From: an uncultured Agathobacter sp. | GTDB taxonomy: Bacteria; Bacillota; Clostridia; Lachnospirales; Lachnospiraceae | Length of the DNA stretch: 64,000 nucleotides | Assembly (NCBI GenBank): GCA_934307695.1 | Contig: CAKRCS010000001.1 | Span: forward strand, 1-64,000 | Direction: 5' to 3' | Part shown: piece after piece, positions 17,426-25,835 of the stretch | Layout: every line of letters starts with the position of its first letter | Position numbering within the stretch: the stretch's first letter is position 1 | Notes under the pieces: model-generated | Database searches by the model: none | The model's input: the letters and a program-made list of their open reading frames with translations, nothing else | Told to the model about the DNA's origin: nothing | Position numbers and translations under genes: made by a program

Positions 17426-18553
17426 ATGAAAAGAGTAGTTAGTTTTATAAAGAAGGAAACGGTATTGCTGGCAGCGTGGGTACTGGCACTGATATCTGCG
17501 TTTTTCGTAACACCATCCAGGGCGTATCTGGGTTACATTGATTTCAGGTCACTTGGAATCCTGTGGAGTCTGATGGTGATTATGCAGGGACTTAAGCAAA
17601 ACGGCGTATTCTCGTTTGCAGGAACGCGCCTGCTGGCAAAGGCAAGGAAGGTATGGCAGCTGTCGGCAGTGCTGATTTTTCTGTGCTTCTTTTGCAGCAT
17701 GTTCATTACCAATGATGTCGCACTGATCACATTTGTGCCGTTTGCGGTCATGATGCTTCAATCGTGTAAAAAAGAAGAATTGATGATACCGGTGATCGTC
17801 TTACAGACAGTTGCGGCGAATCTTGGAAGCATGCTTACCCCGATCGGAAATCCGCAGAATCTGTATTTGTTCGGGGTATCCCAAATGGGCGTTGGGGAGT
17901 TTGTGCGCTTTATGCTTCCGTATACGATCCTGTCGGGGGTACTCCTTATCGTGTGCATCTGTTTCCTGAAGGGTAAATCAGATCCGGTTGATGCGGCTAT
18001 AAGTGAGAAAGAGCTGCTTACAAATGAAAGAGGAAGAGTGGAAAAGGCTTGTGTGTACACAGGTCTTTTTGTGCTTTCACTTTTTGTCGTGGGAAGAGTG
18101 CTGGACTATAGATATATGGTGGCGATTGTCTTTGTGGTAGTGTTTTTTATGGAGAAAAAGACGATCTTCCATGTGGATTATAGCCTGCTTCTTACGTTTG
18201 TGGGATTTTTCATCTTTACCGGAAATATGGGAAAGATCCAGACGGTCAGCAATCTTTTGCAGCAGGTGATACAGGGAAGGGAGGTTGTCCTTGGCGTGCT
18301 TATCAGCCAGTGCATCAGCAATGTTCCGGCGACGCTTTTGCTGTCCGGCTTTACAGAGGAGTATAAGAAACTCCTGCTCGGAGTCAACATCGGAGGTCTG
18401 GGAACCCTGATCGCATCTATGGCGAGCCTGATCTCCTACAAAATATTTGCAAATACCTGTAATAAGGAAAAAGGACGTTATTTTATTCATTTTACGATGA
18501 TAAATATTGTATTTCTGATTGTACTGCTGGCTTTTGCGGCAGTATTGGGATAG
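17426..18553 (+). CDS. SLC13/ArsB-type anion permease
   Basis: A 375-residue polytopic membrane protein with about ten hydrophobic segments. It has the two conserved repeats of the ion transporter superfamily: FITNDVALITFVPF and ANLGSMLTPIGNPQNLYLF in the first half, and SQCISNVPATLLLSGF in the second. The substrate may be a dicarboxylate, citrate, arsenite or another anion; no arsenic regulator is adjacent, so arsenite is not favoured. Start is 16 bp after the DUF4097 stop with an AGGAAAGG site, so it may belong to the PadR operon. Confidence 0.82.
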   Translation: MKRVVSFIKKETVLLAAWVLALISAFFVTPSRAYLGYIDFRSLGILWSLMVIMQGLKQNGVFSFAGTRLLAKARKVWQLSAVLIFLCFFCSMFITNDVALITFVPFAVMMLQSCKKEELMIPVIVLQTVAANLGSMLTPIGNPQNLYLFGVSQMGVGEFVRFMLPYTILSGVLLIVCICFLKGKSDPVDAAISEKELLTNERGRVEKACVYTGLFVLSLFVVGRVLDYRYMVAIVFVVVFFMEKKTIFHVDYSLLLTFVGFFIFTGNMGKIQTVSNLLQQVIQGREVVLGVLISQCISNVPATLLLSGFTEEYKKLLLGVNIGGLGTLIASMASLISYKIFANTCNKEKGRYFIHFTMINIVFLIVLLAFAAVLG

Positions 18554-18601
18554 AGCACGATAAATAATTTGTGTCAGGAGCATGTAGAGAGGGAGGATGC
18601 T

Positions 18602-19588
18602 ATGCCAAAAGCACCGAAGCAAAAACAGAAGCTGTTATATATTGCCAAATACCTGATGGAGCATACCGATGAGAAGCATTGTGCGACGGCGCCGAAGCTC
18701 ATCGCGTATCTGGAGGCGAACGACATCAGGGCGGAGCGAAAGAGTATCTATGATGATATTGCAACCCTCTGTGATTTCGGATATGATATTGTCCGGCAGG
18801 AGGGGGCAAAGGGTGGATATTTTCTGGCAAGCCGCGATTTCGAGCTGGCGGAGGTCAAGCTCCTTGTGGATCTGGTGCAGTCCTCCAAATTTATCACGAC
18901 AAAGAAGTCAAGGGAGCTGATCAAAAAGCTGGAGCGCCAGGTCAGCAGGAACGATGCGGCAGCGCTGCAGCGTCAGGTGGTCGTGACAGACCGCAACAAG
19001 ACTGCCAATGAAAACATCTATTACAGTGTCGATGTCATCTACGAGGCAATCGCAAAGAATGTCCGCGTACGCTATCAGTATTTTGACTGGGATGTCAACA
19101 AGCAGATGAAGCTGCGCAAGGATGGTGCTTATTATGAGGTAAGTCCGTGGCTGCTTACATGGGATGATGAGAATTATTACCTGGTGGCATATGATGAGGC
19201 TGCCGGGATCATGAAGCACTATCGTGTGGATAAGATGCTGCACATTGAGCTTCAGGATGACCAAAGACAGGGTGCAGAGGCGTTTGCAGGGATGGACATT
19301 GCCGCCTTTTCCAAGAAAACCTTCGGAATGTTTGCGGGGCAGGAGAAAACCGTCCGTCTGATCTGTGACAATACGCTGACCGGTGTTGTGGTAGACCGCT
19401 TCGGGCAGCAGGTGGCGCTCCGGCCTTACGATGAGACACACATCCTTGCCAGAGCGGATGTGCAGGTCAGCCCACAGTTTTTTGGCTGGCTGGCAGGACT
19501 TGGCGACAAGCTCCGTGTGGAGTCACCGCAGGAGGTTGCTGACGCATATAAAGAGTATCTAAGAAAGATTTTGGAGAGTTATCAATAA
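18602..19588 (+). CDS. WYL domain transcriptional regulator
   Basis: A 328-residue DNA-binding protein. The N-terminal HTH (residues ~5-75: KLLYIAKYLMEHTDE...ERKSIYDDIATLCDFGYDI) is DeoR-like. The central WYL domain (about 145-225) has VRYQYFDW...YYEVSPWLLTWDDENYYLVAYD, and a C-terminal WCX extension follows. WYL proteins sense ligands, often nucleotides or single-stranded DNA, and regulate defence, stress or metabolism. Start chosen at 18602 after GGGAGG. The gene is followed by a copy of the GGGGACGTTCC repeat. Confidence 0.9.
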   Translation: MPKAPKQKQKLLYIAKYLMEHTDEKHCATAPKLIAYLEANDIRAERKSIYDDIATLCDFGYDIVRQEGAKGGYFLASRDFELAEVKLLVDLVQSSKFITTKKSRELIKKLERQVSRNDAAALQRQVVVTDRNKTANENIYYSVDVIYEAIAKNVRVRYQYFDWDVNKQMKLRKDGAYYEVSPWLLTWDDENYYLVAYDEAAGIMKHYRVDKMLHIELQDDQRQGAEAFAGMDIAAFSKKTFGMFAGQEKTVRLICDNTLTGVVVDRFGQQVALRPYDETHILARADVQVSPQFFGWLAGLGDKLRVESPQEVADAYKEYLRKILESYQ

Positions 19589-19632
19589 TTGCTATTTCTT
19601 TTTGTGCAATTTGATTGTAGAATAGTTGTCGT

Positions 19633-19684
19633 GGGGACGTTCCTTTTGACACACCCATAGCCCATTGGCACGAGGAGCGCCCGC
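19633..19684 (+). repeat. GGGGACGTTCC element with 19-nt units, copy 1
   Basis: The 20-mer GGGGACGTTCCTTTTGACAC (19633-19652) leads into two 19-nt units beginning TGACAC (19647-19665) and TGGCAC (19666-19684) and ending in GCCCAT or GCCCGC. The same 20-mer, with one change, is at 20874-20893. It lies between the WYL and Nudix genes. Confidence 0.8.
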
Positions 19685-19714
19685 ATAAATATTTGCTGGG
19701 GGATATTAGGATTT

Positions 19715-20242
19715 ATGGGAAACAAGGCTGATAAAAAAGACGAATATTGGGATATATATGACAGCAGCAAGCAGAGAACCGGGCGCACCATGAAGCGCAA
19801 CGACTGGATCCTGAAGGACGGAGAGTACCATCTGTCTGTGCTTGGTGTGATCCGCAGAAGTGACGGCAGATTCCTGATCACGCAGCGCGTCATGACGAAA
19901 TCATGGGCGCCGGGCTGGTGGGAAGTGTCCGGCGGTGGAGTGCAGGCGGGCGAGGAGTCCTTTGAGGCGGTCTGCCGTGAGGTGAAGGAAGAAACCGGGC
20001 TTGATGTTGCAGATGCAAAGGGCGGTCTGGTGTATACTTATCACAGAGAGAATCCGGGCGAGGGAGACAATTATTTTGTGGATGTCTACCGCTTCGACAT
20101 GGATTTTGAGGAGGCGGATGTTACGATCCAGAAGGAGGAGGCTCTTTCCTTCCGTATCGCAACGCTGGATGAGATCAAAGAATTAGCCGCACAGGGCATT
20201 TTCCTGCATTATGACAGCATCAGGCAGGTATTTGAGGACTAG
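19715..20242 (+). CDS. Nudix hydrolase
   Basis: A 175-residue Nudix protein whose Nudix box (GVQAGEESFEAVCREVKEET) matches GX5EX7REUXEEXGU exactly. The N-terminal part (EYWDIYDSSKQRTGRTM) is like the YfcD/isopentenyl-diphosphate isomerase-like branch, so the substrate may be a nucleoside diphosphate derivative or isoprenoid. TAGGA lies just before the start. Its stop codon overlaps the next gene's AGGAGG site, giving an operon with the DUF4250 and 154-aa genes. Confidence 0.9.
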   Translation: MGNKADKKDEYWDIYDSSKQRTGRTMKRNDWILKDGEYHLSVLGVIRRSDGRFLITQRVMTKSWAPGWWEVSGGGVQAGEESFEAVCREVKEETGLDVADAKGGLVYTYHRENPGEGDNYFVDVYRFDMDFEEADVTIQKEEALSFRIATLDEIKELAAQGIFLHYDSIRQVFED

Positions 20243-20254
20243 GAGGAAGAAACG

Positions 20255-20431
20255 ATGAATTTACCGAAAGATCCGGTCATGCTGCTTAGTGCAGTCAATA
20301 TGCAGCTGCGGGATCATTACCCGTCACTGGAGGAGCTTGCAAAAGCGTACATGATCGATGCACAGGAAATCATTGAGAAGCTGGCTGCAATCAATTATGT
20401 GTATGATGAAAAGACAAATCAGTTTCGTTAA
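20255..20431 (+). CDS. DUF4250 small protein, 58 aa
   Basis: A 58-residue soluble protein (MNLPKDPVMLLSAVNMQLRD... ending DEKTNQFR) that matches the DUF4250 family as I remember it: an N-terminal PxDPVMLLS motif, a helical core with an HTH-like LEELAKAYMIDAQEIIEKL segment, and a short strand at the end. Function unknown. It has a perfect AGGAGG ribosome site 8 bp upstream and sits between the Nudix gene and a 154-aa hypothetical gene. Confidence 0.85.
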   Translation: MNLPKDPVMLLSAVNMQLRDHYPSLEELAKAYMIDAQEIIEKLAAINYVYDEKTNQFR

Positions 20432-20444
20432 TGGAGAGTAAGAT

Positions 20445-20909
20445 ATGGCAGAAGAAAAAGACTGGCTGGACGATGATAACCTGGATGAAGTATTTGACGA
20501 AGGTCCGGGTATCGACCAGAATGTATTCAATACATTTTTTAAAGAAAATTACTGTGAGGTTGAGTATTCTAATGTGCGCAACGATTTTTTAGAGATCGCG
20601 GAGCGCGGCAGGGAAGAATTGTTTACGGACAACACGGATTTTTCAAAGCTCACGCGCAAGAATTTTATTCTATATCTGCGCAGTGAGACATATTGTGAAT
20701 TTGAGGCGATTGTTGAGGAGGCGTTTGATTCCATCAACCCGGAGATCGCAGATGCTGTTATGGATGTCAGCACCACGATGGAGAAGGAGGATGAGATCAC
20801 GGAGGTGTACTGGGAGACCTGCCACAAGCTGCTAAACGATTTCCTTGGAATGCTCTACGAGGAGAAGCTCCAGGGGGACGTTCCTTCTGACACGGGAAGC
20901 GCCCATTGA
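20445..20909 (+). CDS. Hypothetical protein, 154 aa, with repeat-encoded tail
   Basis: A soluble acidic protein, predicted helical, with no family I recognise. The N-terminus (EEKDWLDDDNLDEVFDEG) is rich in Asp and Glu. Its last residues (GDVPSDTGSAH) are read from the GGGGACGTTCC repeat element at 20874-20906, which also supplies the stop codon. The original C-terminus was therefore probably different. Start after GAGAGT, 13 bp downstream of the DUF4250 gene. Confidence 0.72.
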   Translation: MAEEKDWLDDDNLDEVFDEGPGIDQNVFNTFFKENYCEVEYSNVRNDFLEIAERGREELFTDNTDFSKLTRKNFILYLRSETYCEFEAIVEEAFDSINPEIADAVMDVSTTMEKEDEITEVYWETCHKLLNDFLGMLYEEKLQGDVPSDTGSAH

Positions 20910-20944
20910 CACAGAAAGCGCCCATTGGCACAAAATGCGCTCAT
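20874..20944 (+). repeat. GGGGACGTTCC element with three 19-nt units, copy 2
   Basis: GGGGACGTTCCTTCTGACAC (20874-20893) is followed by three tandem 19-nt units: 20888-20906, 20907-20925 and 20926-20944. Each begins TGRCAC and ends GCGCYCAT. A decayed fourth unit begins AGACAT at 20945. The first unit is inside the 154-aa gene and carries its stop codon. Confidence 0.88.
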
Positions 20945-20970
20945 AGACATACGGAAAGGAGTCTTGGTGT

Positions 20971-21147
20971 ATGCAGACAAATTGTGATTTTTGTGCGTAT
21001 AACGAATATGACGAGGAGGACGAGGCGTACTATTGTTCCGTCAACATGGATGAGGATGATATGGCTCGTTTCATGCAGAGCAGCTACAAGAGCTGCCCAT
21101 ATTATAAATCCGGGGATGAGTATAAGGTGGTACGCCACCAGATGTAG
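20971..21147 (+). CDS. DUF6472-like small cysteine protein, 58 aa
   Basis: A 58-residue protein (starts MQTNCDFCAYNEYDEEDE, ends DEYKVVRHQM). Four Cys in the pattern C-x2-C, C and C (residues 5, 8, 22 and 42) suggest metal binding. The N-terminal CDFC, the VNMDEDDM centre and the CPYY...GDEYK ending match the DUF6472 family as I recall it; function unknown. AAAGGAG ribosome site. Eight bases separate its stop from the following MATE gene. Confidence 0.8.
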   Translation: MQTNCDFCAYNEYDEEDEAYYCSVNMDEDDMARFMQSSYKSCPYYKSGDEYKVVRHQM

Positions 21148-21155
21148 GGGGATGC

Positions 21156-22535
21156 ATGGAGCAGTTAATACGAAAGAAAATGGATGAAGAGGCGAGTTCA
21201 TTTTACCGTGCACTCGTTGCAATCGTCCTTCCAATCGCAATACAGAATTTTATCACATCCGCAGTTGGATCTGCGGATGTTTTGATGTTGGGCTATGTCG
21301 GACAATCGGAGCTTTCGGCGGTCTCGCTGGCGAACCAGTATCAGTTTATCCTATCAGGCTTTTTCTTTGGGATCAGCTCCGGTATTACCATAATGGGCTC
21401 CCAATACTGGGGGAAAAAGGATACAAGGGCGGTTCAGGCAATCATGGGAATCGCATTAAAGATCAGCCTTGTTGTCTGCACGATCGTTGCGCTTGCGGCA
21501 CTTTTCGTCCCAAGGCAGCTAATGCTCATTTATACGAATGATCTGGATCTGGTTGAGATCGGCGTTGGCTACCTTCGGATTACGGCGGTGGCATACCTGT
21601 TTTCCGGCATCTCACAGGTATATTTAAGTACACTGCGCGCGATGGAGCGTGCGAAGCTGTCAACGATCATAAGCGGCACGGCACTTTTTATAAATATCGC
21701 ATTGAATGCGACCTTTATCTTTGGATTGTTCGGTGCGCCGAAGCTGGGCGTGATCGGTGTTGCAATGGCAACCTCCTTCTCGCGTATTGTGGAGGTAACG
21801 CTCTGCCTGATCGATTACAGCCGCGGCAAGTTTATGAAGCCGGATCTTAAGGTCGTATTTGGACATCATAAGGAGCTGTTTCAGGATTATCTGAAATACT
21901 CCATTCCGGCGTTGTTAAACGATCTGTCTTGGACGTTGGCTTTTTCAAGCTATTCCATCATCATGGGACACTTAAATGCAGATGTGGTAGCAGCCAACTC
22001 GGTAGTTACGACTGTCCGTGACCTGTGTACGATCCTGTGCTATGGTCTGTCCTCCGGTGGTTCTGTTGTACTCGGCATCCAGATCGGCGAGGGAAAAATG
22101 GAGGAGACGAAGCGGAATGCGTCACGCCTATGCAGAGTGACGCTTTTGTGTGGAATACTTACCGGCGTTATCGTAATTGCGATCCGTCCGCTTGTTTTCC
22201 TTTGCTTTACACTTACGGAGCGCGCATACGGATATCTGAATTTTATGATGTGGATCAGTGGATATTATGTCATCGGTCAGGTCATGAATACGGTGCTGAT
22301 CGCCGGAATATTCCGTGCGGGCGGTGATTCAAAGTTCGGCTTTATCTGTGATACAATCACGATGTGGTGCGTCAGTGTACCACTTGGATTTTTGAGCGCT
22401 TTCGTGCTTAAGCTGCCGCCGATGGCAGTCTACTTTATCCTCTGTCTGGATGAGTTCTGGAAGATTCCGGTGGTATATAAGCACTATAAGGGATATAAGT
22501 GGCTGAACAACATTACGCGGGAAAACGCTGCATAA
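21156..22535 (+). CDS. MATE family efflux transporter (second)
   Basis: A 459-residue MATE permease with hydrophobic segments throughout. It differs from the first MATE protein: it has the SADVLMLGYVGQSELSAVSLANQYQF region and a GISSGITIMGSQYWGKKDTRAVQ segment typical of the DinF/NorM-like branch. Substrate unknown. It is closely spaced with the DUF6472-like gene upstream and a MutT-type gene 18 bp downstream, so it is probably co-transcribed with them. Confidence 0.92.
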   Translation: MEQLIRKKMDEEASSFYRALVAIVLPIAIQNFITSAVGSADVLMLGYVGQSELSAVSLANQYQFILSGFFFGISSGITIMGSQYWGKKDTRAVQAIMGIALKISLVVCTIVALAALFVPRQLMLIYTNDLDLVEIGVGYLRITAVAYLFSGISQVYLSTLRAMERAKLSTIISGTALFINIALNATFIFGLFGAPKLGVIGVAMATSFSRIVEVTLCLIDYSRGKFMKPDLKVVFGHHKELFQDYLKYSIPALLNDLSWTLAFSSYSIIMGHLNADVVAANSVVTTVRDLCTILCYGLSSGGSVVLGIQIGEGKMEETKRNASRLCRVTLLCGILTGVIVIAIRPLVFLCFTLTERAYGYLNFMMWISGYYVIGQVMNTVLIAGIFRAGGDSKFGFICDTITMWCVSVPLGFLSAFVLKLPPMAVYFILCLDEFWKIPVVYKHYKGYKWLNNITRENAA

Positions 22536-22553
22536 AGGGAGGAACGACATCTC

Positions 22554-23024
22554 ATGAAGCTTACAACACTATGTTATATCGAGACGGACGATAAGTATCT
22601 GATGCTCCATCGTGTGAAAAAGAAAAACGATCTGAACCATGATAAGTGGGTAGGAGTCGGCGGCAAGTTCGAGGGTGAGGAGACACCGGAGGAATGCCTG
22701 CTGCGCGAGGTCTGGGAGGAAACCGGGCTTACGCTCACGAAGTACCGCTTCCGCGGGATTGTTACCTTCCTGTCGGATGAGTGGGAAGGCGAGTATATGC
22801 ATCTGTACACCGCGACGGAATACACCGGCGAGCTGACCGACTGCAATGAGGGGACGCTGGAATGGGTGCCAAAATCCGAAATTCATAAGCTTCCGATGTG
22901 GGAGGGCGATAAAGTGTTCTTTGATCTGATGGATGAGGATGTGCCGTTCTTCTCCTTGAAGCTCCGCTATGAGGGAGACAAGCTGGTGGAGACGGATGTG
23001 TGCCGGTATGGGGAATCCGATTAA
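22554..23024 (+). CDS. MutT-type Nudix hydrolase
   Basis: A 156-residue Nudix hydrolase resembling 8-oxo-dGTP diphosphatase (MutT/MTH1-like), which clears oxidised nucleotides. The Nudix box is complete (GKFEGEETPEECLLREVWEE, then TGLT), preceded by KKNDLNHDKWVGVGG; the C-terminal WVPKSEIHKLPMWEGDK is usual in this branch. GGGAGGAAC ribosome site. Last gene of its unit, followed by a strong terminator. Confidence 0.9.
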   Translation: MKLTTLCYIETDDKYLMLHRVKKKNDLNHDKWVGVGGKFEGEETPEECLLREVWEETGLTLTKYRFRGIVTFLSDEWEGEYMHLYTATEYTGELTDCNEGTLEWVPKSEIHKLPMWEGDKVFFDLMDEDVPFFSLKLRYEGDKLVETDVCRYGESD

Positions 23025-23040
23025 AAATCAACCGCAAAAC

Positions 23041-23080
23041 GGGAGTGCTCAAGTTGCGACAAGAGCATTCCCTTATTTTA
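23041..23080 (+). terminator. Terminator after the MutT-type gene
   Basis: GGGAGTGCTC (23041-23050) pairs with GAGCATTCCC (23063-23072), with one G-T, followed by TTATTTT. Confidence 0.8.
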
Positions 23081-23219
23081 TGTGTAAATATCAACTAATA
23101 GTTGAAATAGTAATATATATAAACCTCCGGTTGCGTACATAAACTTCAAATCGCTTGTATTCAACAGATGCTTGTGCTGTAATGGGCATAGATCGATATA
23201 CGGCAGGAGAAATTAACAC

Positions 23220-24800
23220 ATGAAACTTGGGGATGTCATCAAACAAGAATTATTCAAATATCGACTTGAACTGTTTGCGATTGTTTTTTTCCAAATTGCA
23301 GCAACGATTTTTGCGACAGTCATGCCAAACATTTCAGGCGGTTTTTTGGATGGAATGCAGGAGAAAAATTTTTCTACTGCAAGAAATATGATCATTGCGC
23401 TGGTTATAGTGGCTGTAATGTATGAGACTGTCAACTTCTTAGGCGGTGTAATTAGCGGTGCATACAAAGAGCGTGTATCCTCCAATCTGACAGAAAGAAT
23501 TATCCTTCATCTCCAAAAGATCCCTTTGCTGGAGCTATTGAAAAAAGATCCGATCGCGTTGAGCCAGCAGCTTTCTATGGATGCGTCTATGACGATTGCC
23601 CTTGTTACGGATTTCTTCATGGAAATTGCATATTGTATACTTGTTATTTTAATTTCAGTTCTGAATCTGTTTTTTACAAATGAGCTGACTTTGATACCGA
23701 TTATTCTGTTTATGCTTGCGTATGTTATCACTTTTTTTGCTTTTCAAAATAAAATCTCAGATACAATGATGGATTTTCGGGAGTCACAGAAGGAGTATTT
23801 TTCGAGGCAGACCGAACAACTGGAAAAGGTAAAAACAATTAAAAGCAATGGTGCAGAAACGTACTTTTTCTGCAGGACGCAGGAGGCTATCCAGCAGTTG
23901 TATGATACTTGTAAAAGAACATATAGGGCATCCGGTGGATATTCCATGGTTAATAAGATCCTCTCCAAAATGGCTATGGCAGGATTATGGGCAGTCGCCA
24001 TAGTGCTTGTTATGAATAACAAGCTTTCTCTTGGCGCTTTTGTTACCATTAGTGCTTTTTATGAGATGATCATTGCCAAGACATCAGATCTTACGGAGGC
24101 AATCGTCTTTGTCCGGCAGACACAGTCGAGTCTGTCACGAATATCCGAACTCTTGCAGATAGAGGAGGAAGCATGTGGAGATACGATATTGGAGAACGTA
24201 ACCACTATAAAAACAGAGAATCTGTCTTTCGGATATACGGAAAATAATATTTTTACAGACCTCAATCTGTCTTTTGAGAAGGGAAAAGTCTATCTCTTGA
24301 GAGGAACGAACGGAAAGGGAAAGAGCAGTCTCTTAAATGTTCTGTCGGGATTATATTCCCAGTATAACGGAAGGATATTCTATGATGGGGCAGATTTGCA
24401 GGAATTAAACAGAAGCAATCTGATCGGATGCGTAGAGCAGGAACCCTTAATGGTATCTGGAACGATCCGGGACAACATTCTGCTTGGGATAATTCGTCCG
24501 GTTCGTGATGAAGAACTTACGGACTGGCTGAGGAGGATGTATCTGGATAAGTTTGTTACACGTTTGGATGACAATATTGAGGGGCTGTCTGGCGGGGAGA
24601 AGCAGAAACTTGCTATAATCAGACTACTGATCCGCAACCCTGCCGTCATGCTGTTCGATGAGGCTGCGTCCGCGCTGGATGATAGCTCTGCCAATGCCCT
24701 AAAGACGGAAATCTTCAAAATAAAAAAGGAAAAAATTATTATTATGATTGAGCATAGCAACAGAATGGACGGGATCGCAGATGTGCTCATCTCTTTGTAA
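23220..24800 (+). CDS. ABC transporter, fused permease and ATPase
   Basis: A 526-residue half-transporter exporter. Residues 1-~300 hold five to six membrane helices; the ATPase has Walker A GTNGKGKSSLL, signature LSGGEKQK, Walker B AVMLFDEAASALD and the switch His in IMIEHS. There is no C39 peptidase domain. It resembles bacteriocin, lantibiotic or peptide exporters. It is AT-richer, with more TTT and AAA codons than its neighbours, and flanked by terminators, suggesting acquisition. A 13-codon frame (23182-23223) overlaps its start as ATGA and may couple translation. As a half-transporter it should act as a dimer. Confidence 0.85.
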   Translation: MKLGDVIKQELFKYRLELFAIVFFQIAATIFATVMPNISGGFLDGMQEKNFSTARNMIIALVIVAVMYETVNFLGGVISGAYKERVSSNLTERIILHLQKIPLLELLKKDPIALSQQLSMDASMTIALVTDFFMEIAYCILVILISVLNLFFTNELTLIPIILFMLAYVITFFAFQNKISDTMMDFRESQKEYFSRQTEQLEKVKTIKSNGAETYFFCRTQEAIQQLYDTCKRTYRASGGYSMVNKILSKMAMAGLWAVAIVLVMNNKLSLGAFVTISAFYEMIIAKTSDLTEAIVFVRQTQSSLSRISELLQIEEEACGDTILENVTTIKTENLSFGYTENNIFTDLNLSFEKGKVYLLRGTNGKGKSSLLNVLSGLYSQYNGRIFYDGADLQELNRSNLIGCVEQEPLMVSGTIRDNILLGIIRPVRDEELTDWLRRMYLDKFVTRLDDNIEGLSGGEKQKLAIIRLLIRNPAVMLFDEAASALDDSSANALKTEIFKIKKEKIIIMIEHSNRMDGIADVLISL

Positions 24801-24881
24801 ATCAAAAAAGACCATCTGGCATTCTGGAACAATAAAAACGGATAGCTTTTGACACTACCATAGAAGTACAGGAGGAAGGTT

Positions 24882-25748
24882 ATGGAAAATACATTTAACG
24901 AGAATCTTCGCAGAATACGAAAGGAAAAGGGTGTAACACAGGAGCAGCTTGCAGAAGCTGTGGGGGTATCACCGCAGGCGGTTTCAAAATGGGAGATTGG
25001 CAGCTTTCCGGATGCGGCATTACTTCCGAAGATCGCAAAGCGGTTGGAGGTATCCATTGACGAGCTGTTTGGACTACGGAACGAAAGTATCTCAATCTAT
25101 GACAGGGTTATGGAACACATAAAAAATACTCCGCATAAGCAAAGATTTAGTGAGGCATTTAATTTAGACCGCGCAATAACGCTAGCGCTGTGCGGGTGTC
25201 CGAGGTATGAGCCGATAATCCCGGAAATACTGGACGCAAAATACGATAGTCATTCGCGCATGATTTATGACGAAGGCTTTATCGAGCTACGTAACAATGC
25301 AGATTTACAGTATGTATTTCTCTTTCCGGAGCCGGAAGGCGGGTACGATCAGGTGCTTGGATATGATGAGCGGTATGTGGAACTTTTTGCGACGCTTTCC
25401 GTTCCGAATGCGCTCAAGGCACTGTACTTTCTGGCAGGGCGGGAGAACTCGATGTTTTTCAAAAAGACTACGCTGATGCATGAACTTGAGATTTCGACAG
25501 AGAATGCGGAAGAGATCATAAAGAGCTTTTGCAGGATCGGCTTGATCTGGGAAGCTACCTTAAACGATGGGGATAGCAGCGAAAAGATATATCAATATAT
25601 TTCCCGGTGTGAGCTCGTTGCGTTTCTTGCTGCAACAAAGTATTTTATGTGTCCGCCGGACAGCTTCAATTACAGTACCGATGTGCGAAAAACGCAATAT
25701 TTTAAAAAGGATACCTACAAGGTGACACAGCGCAAAGAAGAAACGTGA
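24882..25748 (+). CDS. XRE family transcriptional regulator with large C-terminal domain
   Basis: A 288-residue regulator. The N-terminal HTH (residues ~7-61: LRRIRKEKGVTQEQLAEAVG...VSKWEIGSFPDAALLPKIA) is classical XRE. The remaining ~220 residues are soluble and unrecognised, with a possible winged-helix-like stretch near 195-215. It has a perfect AGGAGG ribosome site. It is 81 bp after the ABC exporter and in the same direction, so it may control that exporter, though nothing in the sequence proves it. Confidence 0.83.
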   Translation: MENTFNENLRRIRKEKGVTQEQLAEAVGVSPQAVSKWEIGSFPDAALLPKIAKRLEVSIDELFGLRNESISIYDRVMEHIKNTPHKQRFSEAFNLDRAITLALCGCPRYEPIIPEILDAKYDSHSRMIYDEGFIELRNNADLQYVFLFPEPEGGYDQVLGYDERYVELFATLSVPNALKALYFLAGRENSMFFKKTTLMHELEISTENAEEIIKSFCRIGLIWEATLNDGDSSEKIYQYISRCELVAFLAATKYFMCPPDSFNYSTDVRKTQYFKKDTYKVTQRKEET

Positions 25749-25780
25749 CGGGAAGAAAAATACTTTGCTGGGTAAAAATA

Positions 25781-25826
25781 TACCCTCTTTATCGGCAGGA
25801 ATGTCAGGTAAAGAGGGTACTTTTAT
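25781..25826. terminator. Bidirectional terminator between XRE gene and pyrG
   Basis: A perfect 11-bp stem (25781-25791 with 25809-25819), T-rich on the plus-strand exit and T-rich on the minus-strand exit, between convergent genes. Confidence 0.85.
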
Positions 25827-25835
25827 GTAGTTTTA

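Noticed and set aside
19633..20944. CRISPR array
   Set aside because: The 19-nt units are directly adjacent without unique spacers and no cas genes are near.
24380..25057. A 225-codon antisense frame across the ABC/XRE junction
   Set aside because: It contradicts two well-supported plus-strand genes and looks like a Ser-rich shadow.
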